In this document: piece by piece, positions 16,459 through 23,024 of the stretch | How positions within the stretch are numbered: position 1 is the stretch's first letter | Layout: each line of letters opens with the position of its first letter | From: Capillibacterium thermochitinicola | GTDB lineage: Bacteria > Bacillota > UBA4882 > UBA10575 | Length of the DNA stretch: 64,000 bases | Direction of reading: 5' to 3' | NCBI RefSeq assembly: GCF_013664685.1 | Contig: NZ_JAAKDE010000001.1 | Coordinates: 1 to 64,000 of the forward strand | Notes under the pieces: generated by a model | The model's input: the letters and a program-made list of their open reading frames with translations, nothing else | Told to the model about the DNA's origin: nothing | The model's database searches: none | Program-made: the position numbers and the translations under genes

Positions 16459-16854
16459 GTGGAATTTAACTTTGTGTGGACGACTCCGTCAGGGGGAGCA
16501 CCAGTAGTGTCGATTGCATCATACGGAATAACTTTTAATAATGTTGTAATTGAAATGATGCATAGACCAAAAAAAATCATGATAGGGTACGATGATAAGA
16601 AAAAAGTTGTAGGATTTAAAGCTATATATACAAGCGAAGAAGAAAATGAGAAATGTTTTCCTTTCACGGAAAGAGAACGAAACGGCTATGTTAGGATTGG
16701 AATTAAAGATTTTGTCAAATATATTTCTAATCGTACAGGGTTGGATTTTAAGAACTCTACACGGTATATTGGTGTGTGGGATGAAGAACAAAAACTTTTA
16801 ACAATAAATCTGAAGGAGCCAATGGATCAACTAAAAGAAATAGAAGAAGAATAG
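16459..16854 (+). CDS. hypothetical protein of the element, 131 aa
   Basis: A soluble protein of unknown family, starting at GTG with GGGAGGG upstream and driven by a perfect sigma-A promoter. The N-terminal half looks beta-rich (FNFVWTTPSGG ... VSIASYGITFNN), the middle has an MIGYDDKKKVVGFKA hairpin, and the C-terminal half is helical with an acidic tail. No DNA-binding helix-turn-helix or catalytic motif is evident. Because it is the only gene here with such a strong promoter it may be expressed while the element is dormant, for example as a control or host-benefit protein; that is inference. Confidence 0.7.
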   Translation: MEFNFVWTTPSGGAPVVSIASYGITFNNVVIEMMHRPKKIMIGYDDKKKVVGFKAIYTSEEENEKCFPFTERERNGYVRIGIKDFVKYISNRTGLDFKNSTRYIGVWDEEQKLLTINLKEPMDQLKEIEEE

Positions 16855-16903
16855 AAAAGTTTATAAAGAAGGGGATGGAAGTGGAAAGAAGTATCTTTTT
16901 TAT

Positions 16904-17010
16904 AAAAAAACCACCAGGCGGTTAATAAAGCCTGGCAGTATTGCCCCTCGAGGTGTTCCACGACTCGAAGGACAGCCCCTAATTATGTGGGCCGGTATTA
17001 TAAATATATA
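16904..17010 (-). ncRNA. candidate small RNA with three hairpins
   Basis: Read on the minus strand, a hairpin CTTCGAG / CTCGAGG (16946-16970), a small GGCA / TGCC hairpin (16934-16945) and a terminator CCAGGC / GCCTGG (16914-16935) followed by seven T residues (complement of the A run 16904-16910) occur in a row. No gene lies downstream on that strand, so a free-standing RNA is likelier than a leader. The 5' end is not defined; a TATAAT-like -10 lies near 16997-17002 on the minus strand with no good -35. Confidence 0.45.
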
Positions 17011-17090
17011 GTTGCCTAATTTATAATAACATAATTGGGGTGTTCTGGGCAATCTGTTTTTACATTTTTGGAACAAAATCTGGAGGACCC

Positions 17091-17225
17091 ATGCGAATAA
17101 AACGCAAAAAAATAATTTATCGTGCATGGAGACGTAATCCTAAGACTGGTGAAATCGAATGGGCTAAACATCGTGGTTTTAAAGCTTGGCGTTTCGAGAT
17201 AGAAGAAGAAGTTGAAGTAGAGTAG
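17091..17225 (+). CDS. small charged protein, 44 aa
   Basis: ATG at 17091 follows TGGAGGA closely. The first 20 residues are strongly basic (RIKRKKIIYRAWRRNPKTG) and the last ten are acidic (EIEEEVEVE). A strong terminator follows. Size and charge would fit an excisionase or other accessory DNA-binding protein of a mobile element, but no family signature is seen. A longer in-frame version from a GTG at 17040 lacks a ribosome binding site. Confidence 0.6.
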   Translation: MRIKRKKIIYRAWRRNPKTGEIEWAKHRGFKAWRFEIEEEVEVE

Positions 17226-17250
17226 AATGATTTGATTTAACTTTGATGAA

Positions 17251-17286
17251 ACCCAAATAAGTACCGGCCACTTATTTGGGTTTTTT
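17251..17286 (+). terminator. strong terminator after the 44-aa gene
   Basis: A 12-bp stem ACCCAAATAAGT / ACTTATTTGGGT with a seven-base loop and a T run. Confidence 0.88.
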
Positions 17287-17430
17287 ATTGATATAATATT
17301 TAAGAAGCTGTATGTATTTGTAATATATGTATTATGAGTTTTAATATCTGCGATACGGAAGGCTGGCTTTTGTATTACAAATCTGATTACAAAGTTATAT
17401 AATACCTACGTACCATAAGGATAGAACAGT

Positions 17431-17470
17431 GAAAAACCTCTTGGCTAAACCAAGGGGTTTTTTTCACTTG
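17431..17470. terminator. bidirectional terminator-like hairpin
   Basis: GTGAAAAACCTCTTGG / CCAAGGGGTTTTTTTCAC with loop CTAAA; A and T tracts flank it, so it can work in both directions. No gene lies between it and the previous terminator. Confidence 0.7.
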
Positions 17471-17501
17471 TTCTAAACTCCTCCCCCTCATTCTTTGTTT
17501 T

Positions 17502-17541
17502 GCCGTATTACTTTCTTTTCGAGGTAATACGGCTTTTTTAT
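17502..17541 (+). terminator. third stacked terminator before the helicase-like gene
   Basis: A perfect ten-base stem GCCGTATTAC / GTAATACGGC with a 12-base loop and a run of T, 90 bases before the 611-residue gene. It would stop read-through into that gene or act as an attenuator. Confidence 0.75.
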
Positions 17542-17630
17542 GTCTAGGGCTTATAAAAATTCTTGATTGAGGGGGGGAGCAAGTAGAAAAGATGTTTCAG
17601 TAAAAAAACAAAGGATAGGGGGAACAACAA

Positions 17631-19466
17631 ATGATTTATGAACAAGCTATGACGAAGAATTGCCATATGGATGAATGTGAACTAAACACTAAAGCTTTTT
17701 CTAACATAATTAGCCTTTTTAATGAGTATGACCATAAGCCTTCTAGAGAAATGCTAAAGGCACTCAAAGAGATTATAGAGACATTAACCGCTATGGCTTT
17801 CGGAAAAGCCGATAATAAGTATTTTCTAAGCTCAATAGATCCAGGGGTGGGAAAATCAACTGCAATAATCCAGTGGCTAAGGGTATTTTTAGAATCAACT
17901 GACAGCGCTCTAGAAGGAGTAGGGGTCCTAATAGGCCTAGAACGATATGAAGAAATCCAAAGATTTGTTGATGAGTGTAAACTTGTCCCCGATCAATACG
18001 CTGTTTTTGTTAAGGAAGACCATCCACTCAATGACTTGGGTTGCGGAAAATACGGAGCTAACAAGGCAAAAGTTTTGTTTACAACAAAAGCGCAAATAAG
18101 AATTAAAAGCGCAGGTAAACATTTTAAGGATGTTAAGCAATTCTATTACAAGGACAAGTCTAGACAGGTAAGGATTTGGGATGAGTCACTGCTGGTGGGT
18201 AAAGCCCTGACAATAAATAGGACAGCTATCGGGAGTCTTCTCGAGACCGTTGAAAAATGGGAAAGAAGCACAGGGGAGAAAAAAGTCCTAGATATACTAG
18301 AAAAGCTATTAGTCGACTTAAAAAAATATAAAGACGGAGAGGTCTTTCAATTCCCTGATCTTCGGGTCTCCCTTAATGAAGCTTTAAGAATCTTTGAAAA
18401 CTCCACTCCTGACAGGAAAGATTATGCTGAAACCTTATGGCTAATGTCTGGCAAAGCTGTTACTGTACGTAATCAAGACGGTTTTACTCTAGTAGATTGT
18501 ACAGAGGATCTGCCGGAGGATTTTGCTCCTTGTCTTATCACCGACGCATCAGGAAGAGTGAGAGAGACTTACAGATTACAGGAAGCAGAGAGGAAAAACC
18601 TTGTTCGGCTTAAGACTGCTAATAAGGACTATTCTAACCTAACGATCCACGTCTGGAGACGTCCAAGAGGTAAATTCAGCTTCAATAATAGAGATTCATT
18701 TGATGAGATAGCTGAAGAAGTGGCAAAAGTAATTAATTCTAAACCAGAAGAAGAGTTTCTTGTCATAGGATTTAAACCAGTAGACAGATACGGCAGGGAT
18801 AATATTGAAGTAGCTATTAAGAAAAGAATGACCACTAATCCGGAGAGGGTTAAGTTTACTCATTGGGGGAAACATACGGCAACAAATCAGTTTGCTAATA
18901 TTCCTAATGTTATTCTTGCAGGAACTCTTTTTTATAGGACAGCAGATTATGAAGCAATAGGAAGGGCAGCAGCAGGAAGGACGACAACAAAAGGAATATT
19001 TAGCTCAAATGAGATAACCAGAGTGAAGCATGGGGAAAGCTGCCACCATATATTACAGGCTTCGTGCAGGGGAGCAATAAGAAAATGTATTGGGGACAGC
19101 TGTCCAAAAAGCGATCTTTGGCTAATAGCATCACCTATTACAGGAGTAGAAGCCCTATTACCGGTCATTTTCCCGGGTAGCCGGATCATATTATGGATGA
19201 AAGACAAGAATACCCTTAAGGGTAAAGCAAAGGAAGCTTTTGAATATATTATGGGACGCTTTAGGGAAGATGAAGATCTTGAAAAGATAACCGAAGTTGA
19301 AGTGAGAAAGGCTTTGGGCTTCAGAGATAATTACATGTTTAGACGGGATGTCCTCAATAAGAAGGAATTTATAGAGATGATTACAGAGAAAGGGATTGTA
19401 GTAAAAGAAGGAGGCCGACGAAGAAATGAGTTTGTTAAGGTTAACTTTAAGTATAGCCCTAATTAA
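17631..19466 (+). CDS. helicase-like P-loop ATPase of the element, 611 aa
   Basis: The largest gene of the element. A Walker A motif PGVGKST (71-77) and Walker B IWDES (182-186) are followed by ITDASGR (303-309, position of a helicase motif III), a stretch HWGKHTATNQFANIPNVILAG (about 411-431) resembling motifs IV-V, and QASCRGAIRK (476-485), which fits helicase motif VI QxxxRGxxR. The last 60 residues look like a winged helix. I infer a superfamily 1/2 helicase-like enzyme, perhaps the replication or transfer protein of the element. ATG follows GATAGGGGGAACAAC. I do not recognise a named family, and no primase domain is seen. Confidence 0.7.
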   Translation: MIYEQAMTKNCHMDECELNTKAFSNIISLFNEYDHKPSREMLKALKEIIETLTAMAFGKADNKYFLSSIDPGVGKSTAIIQWLRVFLESTDSALEGVGVLIGLERYEEIQRFVDECKLVPDQYAVFVKEDHPLNDLGCGKYGANKAKVLFTTKAQIRIKSAGKHFKDVKQFYYKDKSRQVRIWDESLLVGKALTINRTAIGSLLETVEKWERSTGEKKVLDILEKLLVDLKKYKDGEVFQFPDLRVSLNEALRIFENSTPDRKDYAETLWLMSGKAVTVRNQDGFTLVDCTEDLPEDFAPCLITDASGRVRETYRLQEAERKNLVRLKTANKDYSNLTIHVWRRPRGKFSFNNRDSFDEIAEEVAKVINSKPEEEFLVIGFKPVDRYGRDNIEVAIKKRMTTNPERVKFTHWGKHTATNQFANIPNVILAGTLFYRTADYEAIGRAAAGRTTTKGIFSSNEITRVKHGESCHHILQASCRGAIRKCIGDSCPKSDLWLIASPITGVEALLPVIFPGSRIILWMKDKNTLKGKAKEAFEYIMGRFREDEDLEKITEVEVRKALGFRDNYMFRRDVLNKKEFIEMITEKGIVVKEGGRRRNEFVKVNFKYSPN

Positions 19467-19671
19467 CGTCTCTTGCTGCTTCTCTTTGTATTAAATATTA
19501 AGTATATTCGGTAATTACGCAGAGTCCTTATAAAGGTATAAACGGACATTGCGTAGTTATTCATAATTCCCTACTGCCGGTAGCTTTTTAATTTTCTTCA
19601 TATTTAGAGTACTTCAGTCCAACAGTTGGATTAAGTCCACTTAATAAATGGATAAAGGACGTGATCATATA

Positions 19672-19785
19672 ATGTCAGCATTAATTATTGAGATAATCTA
19701 CAGCCTCGTCCTGCTCGTCGAATTGTACAAGGTTTATAAACTTAACCGTGGCGTAAAGGTATGGATGGCAGAGCGAAACCAGTAA
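19672..19785 (+). CDS. small membrane protein, 37 aa
   Basis: A short gene with AAAGGA about 12 bases before ATG; an in-frame ATG at 19648 would add eight residues but has no ribosome binding site. The product is one hydrophobic helix (ALIIEIIYSLVLLVELY) and a basic tail (KVYKLNRGVKVWMAERNQ). It lies alone between the helicase-like gene and the XerD-like gene. Small holin- or stress-type membrane peptides have this form, but no function can be given. Confidence 0.4.
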   Translation: MSALIIEIIYSLVLLVELYKVYKLNRGVKVWMAERNQ

Positions 19786-19923
19786 ATATTTTCGGGCTGA
19801 ATTTTGGAGTAAAAATCTGAGAAGCCATACGTAAAAAGCGGATCAAGGAATTCCCCCCCGTATCCCCCCATAAGAGAAAAAATGGAGGGAAAGAGAAGGA
19901 GGAGATCCCTTTTTTATCTATGG

Positions 19924-19954
19924 AATACTAGGTATTACTTTAACCTCTAGTATT
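19924..19954. repeat. inverted repeat by the 3' end of the XerD-like gene
   Basis: AATACTAG / CTAGTATT separated by 15 bases, 30 bases from the stop codon of the XerD-like gene. It lacks a T run on the minus strand, so it is not a clear terminator; it could be a recombination or protein-binding site. Confidence 0.5.
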
Positions 19955-19983
19955 CATTATTAATAGGAAGAAGACAAAGAAGG

Positions 19984-20865
19984 TCAACTCTTTGACAGCT
20001 TCTCGACGGCGTCGATCATGTCCTGTTCGTTTGGCTTTGTATAGATGGCAGTAGTTGATATATTGGAGTGACCCATAAGAGTAGCAGTGGTTACAATATC
20101 AACTCCATGCTTGCGGATTAGGTTAGTCCCAAAGGTATGCCGAAGGGAGTGGGGAGTAATGTCCGGCAGTCCTGCTTCCTTCGCATACTTTTTTATCACC
20201 TTCCAGATGGCATTGGAGGTTAACCTTCCTCCCTTCTGACTGATGAAAAGAGAAGGAGAGGCGTCCTGTGGCCGTTCTTCTTCCAAGTAGTCCAGGATGG
20301 CTTTTCTTACATCCTTGTTAAGAGGGACAATCCGGTATTTGCTTCCCTTTCCCTGCCGTATTTCCACAAAACCTTTTCTCTCGTTGATCTTTATAGCTTG
20401 TAGATTCAATGCTTCAACCTCTCCGATCCTTAACCCTGCCCCTACCATTAACTCCACAATGGCTATGTCTCTTTTCTTTCCTGCTTTGTAGACTGTACGT
20501 AGTAGTCTATTTAAGTCTTTATCTTCCAAGGCCTTGGGAGGGGCTTTGACCTGTTTGGCTTGTGGTACTCCATCGACAGGGTTTCCTGAAATATATCCTT
20601 GTTTTTGCGCCCAGGAGCAGAAAGCCGAAAGCGAAGAAAGCGCCCGGTTAATACCGGAAGGTTTTCTTTGAGCAACAGTAAGCAAGTATGAACGATAAGA
20701 AGTGATATCCAGCTTAGTTATAGAGGAAGGGGTGAATTTTTCTTCTCCGTATGTTTCCTCCAGCCATGTCTGGAATTGTTTGATATCGGACGCGTAGGCC
20801 TTAATAGTGTGCTTGCTCCTTCCTTCTTCTTCAAGACTGCTTATAAACTCCCTTAAATAGTCCAT
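19984..20865 (-). CDS. XerD-like tyrosine recombinase
   Basis: A 293-residue recombinase of the XerC/XerD form without an arm-binding domain. It has a SAM-like N-terminal domain (1-90) and a catalytic domain with Arg in GAGLRIGEVEAL, Lys in GKGSKYRIVPL, HSLRHTFGTNLI, the GHSNISTT segment and the nucleophile Tyr in TAIYTKP. It is transcribed towards the left and lies near the right end of the element, so the element carries two different tyrosine recombinases. It could resolve multimers, assist excision, or be the chromosomal-type Xer copy taken up by the element. Palindromic sites cover its upstream region. Confidence 0.9.
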   Translation of the reverse strand: MDYLREFISSLEEEGRSKHTIKAYASDIKQFQTWLEETYGEEKFTPSSITKLDITSYRSYLLTVAQRKPSGINRALSSLSAFCSWAQKQGYISGNPVDGVPQAKQVKAPPKALEDKDLNRLLRTVYKAGKKRDIAIVELMVGAGLRIGEVEALNLQAIKINERKGFVEIRQGKGSKYRIVPLNKDVRKAILDYLEEERPQDASPSLFISQKGGRLTSNAIWKVIKKYAKEAGLPDITPHSLRHTFGTNLIRKHGVDIVTTATLMGHSNISTTAIYTKPNEQDMIDAVEKLSKS

Positions 20866-20890
20866 GAAAATCCCTCCCTTTAACGTTTTT

Positions 20891-20987
20891 AAGATTATCT
20901 TGCCTTTTTCTCAGGAGATAATAGTACATTATCTTTCCTTATTGTAGCAACAAAGGAGATAAAATGCAAGATAATGATAATTATCTT
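20891..20987. promoter_or_regulatory. three palindromic operator-like sites
   Basis: AAGAT-T-ATCTT (20891-20901), AGATAAT-AGTAC-ATTATCT (20916-20934) and AAGATAAT-GATA-ATTATCTT (20968-20987) share the half-site AGATAAT. They lie 25-120 bases upstream of the XerD-like gene. The third covers the start of a 20-codon plus-strand frame at 20964 that has AAAGGAG five bases before its ATG. Confidence 0.6.
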
Positions 20988-21577
20988 TTCTTAACAACTA
21001 CATTTTTTCTTACTCATAAGGTTTAATAAGGTCGTTTTATTTTTTTATATGTGATTATCTGTTTTTTGTAAAAGCATAAAGATGATCTCTTATAGTTTTC
21101 TCCACTAGTGGGGAAAGCAGTTCCTTCCTTGTCCTCTTTTAGAAGGTTATTTGAAGATTTTAGATTTTCGTAGGAAGTTGCGAAAGACATTTCATCCTGG
21201 GAAACTCTTTTGTTAGAGGACTGAGGATTTACCGAAATTACCGTAAGTGGCAACGAAACAATCAGGTGTCGTAGAGTACGTAGTTATTTATATGATTGTG
21301 GGTTCATCACCACAAGTGGCGACAAGGATTCCCAACAAGTTGGGAAAGACCAGTTAAGAGGATTACCTAGAAAAAATCATTTATCGACTGCAGATTCAAG
21401 ACGGAAAGCAATAATTAATTATTAATGTCGTGGCGGGAAAATTCAATTTGACTTGCTGAGGAAGCAATGAAATAATAATGAAATAAAATAAATACCGGAT
21501 CTAATTAAGATAGTGGTTTTAGATATTTCTTTTGCAGACAAAGATATTTGTCTGTCATAGATAAGTTCTCCTTTTTT

Positions 21578-21600
21578 GTACTACCATTGTACTACCATTT
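21578..21600 (+). repeat. tandem GTACTACCATT repeat, right end
   Basis: Two copies of GTACTACCATT(T), spaced 11 bases apart, in the same orientation as the pair beside the integrase (14699-14722) and 81 bases before the right tRNA. Confidence 0.7.
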
Positions 21601-21619
21601 TGCCCCGAAAAAGTGATTG

Positions 21620-21648
21620 TGGACAGGTTCCCCAAAATATGGTATTAT
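21620..21648 (+). promoter_or_regulatory. promoter of the right tRNA-Arg
   Basis: TGGACA (21620-21625), 17 bases, TATTAT (21643-21648) with TATGG extending the -10. It lies inside the element, just before the second tRNA. Confidence 0.65.
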
Positions 21649-21680
21649 AAAAATAGCAGGTAGAAGTGGTTTCAAATCCT

Positions 21681-21757
21681 GCGCCCGTAGCTCAGCTGGA
21701 GAGAGTGGCAGACTTCGAATCTGTAGGTCGGGGGTTCGAATCCCTCCGGGCGCGCCA
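21681..21757 (+). tRNA. tRNA-Arg (anticodon TCG), right copy
   Basis: A complete 77-base tRNA with the same acceptor stem and TCG anticodon as the left copy, T loop TTCGAAT and encoded CCA. All stems pair, so it should work. It bounds the element on the right; 21702-21757 is the attR-type repeat. Confidence 0.97.
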
Positions 21758-21773
21758 TGTTATTGTGCTTAAG

Positions 21774-21799
21774 ACCCCAATGCAGCGGGGGTTTTTTTA
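21774..21799 (+). terminator. terminator after the right tRNA-Arg
   Basis: ACCCC / GGGGT stem with a nine-base loop, then seven T residues. It is unrelated to the terminator of the left copy and probably the original host one. Confidence 0.75.
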
Positions 21800-21957
21800 T
21801 TTTCAGGAAGTATTTTATGAATAATCCATGAATAAGTAAAACACCGTATCGACCTTCAGCAACTGGGGTGCTAACGCGGAAATTAGGTAGGCTCAGCAAT
21901 TTTTACAGCAAAATTGAAAATCCATTAATGTCCGTTATCCAGCCGAAAATGGTTTAT

Positions 21958-22692
21958 TCAGACCACGAACCCGCCGTTGACCCCGATAACCTGACCGGTG
22001 ATGAAATTGGCCGCGTCGGAGGCGAGGAAGAGGGCACAAGCGGCCACTTCATCCGCGGTACCGAACCGTTCCAAAGGGGTCTGTCCTTTCAAGGCTGTCT
22101 TTTCCTCTGCGGTAAAGGGGGCCATCATGTCGGTTTCGATGATCCCCGGGGCGATGCAATTGACCTGAATATTGGCGGGGCCCACCTCTTTGGCCAGGGC
22201 TTTGGTGAGGCCGATTACCCCCGCTTTGGCCGCCGAGTAGTGGACTTCGCAGGAGGCGCCGACTTGTCCCCACATGGAAGCGATGTTGATGATCTTCCCT
22301 TGCCGGCGGGGGAGCATCGTCCGGAGGACGCTCTGGGTGCAGTGGAAGACGCCGGTGAGGTTGGTCCGGATCATATTCTCCCAGTCCTCGACGGCGAGAT
22401 CGATGAACAAACGGGACTGGGCGATGCCGGCGTTATTGATCAAAAGATCGACCGGACCAAATACGGTTTGGCAGTATTCCACCATCCGGTCGACTTGTGG
22501 ACGGGAGCAGACATCGGCCTGGAAAAGGGCGACGCGAAACCCGCGCTCCTGTAAAGAACGGCCCAGTTCTTCCGCGGCCGCCACTGAACGGTGGTAATTG
22601 ATCAACACTTGGTAACCGTGGGCGGCAAAAAGTTCGGCGCAGGCCCGGCCAATGCCACGGGCGGCGCCGGTGATGATGACGGTTTTTTTCAA
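21958..22692 (-). CDS. fabG: SDR family reductase, FabG-like
   Basis: A classical short-chain dehydrogenase of 244 residues. The NADP(H) motif TGAARGIGRA lies at the N-terminus, NNAG follows near residue 85, the catalytic Ser is in NIASMWG and Tyr/Lys in YSAAKAG. NGGFVV at the end is typical of FabG. FabG reduces 3-oxoacyl-ACP, but the gene stands alone without other fab genes, so another substrate is possible. TTG at 22692 is preferred because GGAAGGGG lies eight bases upstream; a GTG two codons earlier would be too near that site. Confidence 0.85.
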   Translation of the reverse strand: MKKTVIITGAARGIGRACAELFAAHGYQVLINYHRSVAAAEELGRSLQERGFRVALFQADVCSRPQVDRMVEYCQTVFGPVDLLINNAGIAQSRLFIDLAVEDWENMIRTNLTGVFHCTQSVLRTMLPRRQGKIINIASMWGQVGASCEVHYSAAKAGVIGLTKALAKEVGPANIQVNCIAPGIIETDMMAPFTAEEKTALKGQTPLERFGTADEVAACALFLASDAANFITGQVIGVNGGFVV

Positions 22693-23024
22693 ATTCACAC
22701 CCCTTCCGGAAGTGATGCAAAAGAACATTTGCCCCTGATTTGTTTCGGCGGCTTGCCGTTATGCTGTTAAGGTTCCGGTCAAAGCATGTTACCCTCCGAT
22801 TAAATTTATGCTTTTTAGAACAAAAACCCTGCCGGGGGGAGGATATCTTTGAAGTGAGAACAAAATAAATAATAGAAGAAATAGCGGTTTGTCTACCCCG
22901 GCCAACTGGTGCAGTAAGCAGTAAAAGGAATGGCTACCAACGGATGACGAGTAACGGGGGACAACGCGGGACGGAAAGGAAAGGGAGCAAAAAATAAGGA
23001 ATGTACAGAAAGTGAGGAAGCGGG
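22693..23024. other. divergent intergenic region without visible gene
   Basis: 332 bases between the divergently transcribed SDR and flavoprotein genes. No gene or strong promoter consensus could be read. Confidence 0.5.

Larger units (their letters stand above)
20866..21680. other. regulatory/non-coding right end of the element
   Basis: About 800 AT-rich bases without a convincing gene. It contains three AAGATAAT-type palindromes next to the XerD-like gene, an 18-base dyad TTCCCAAC-AA-GTTGGGAA (21329-21346), a 20-base dyad CAGACAAA-GATA-TTTGTCTG (21535-21554) and the right tandem arm repeats. A minus-strand frame of 76 codons (21253-21023) has no ribosome binding site and may be a decayed gene. 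Confidence 0.5.

Noticed and set aside
16900-17127. 75-codon minus-strand frame over the candidate small RNA
   Set aside because: It runs through a terminator-shaped hairpin and lacks a ribosome binding site; the RNA structure explains the region better.
21023-21253. 76-codon minus-strand frame in the right end of the element
   Set aside because: TTG start without a ribosome binding site and no recognisable motif. At most a decayed gene.
21672-21899. Minus-strand frame with a MARPEGFEPPTYRFEVCHSLQLSYGR-like translation
   Set aside because: This is the familiar false protein made by translating a tRNA gene backwards; it overlaps the right tRNA-Arg.
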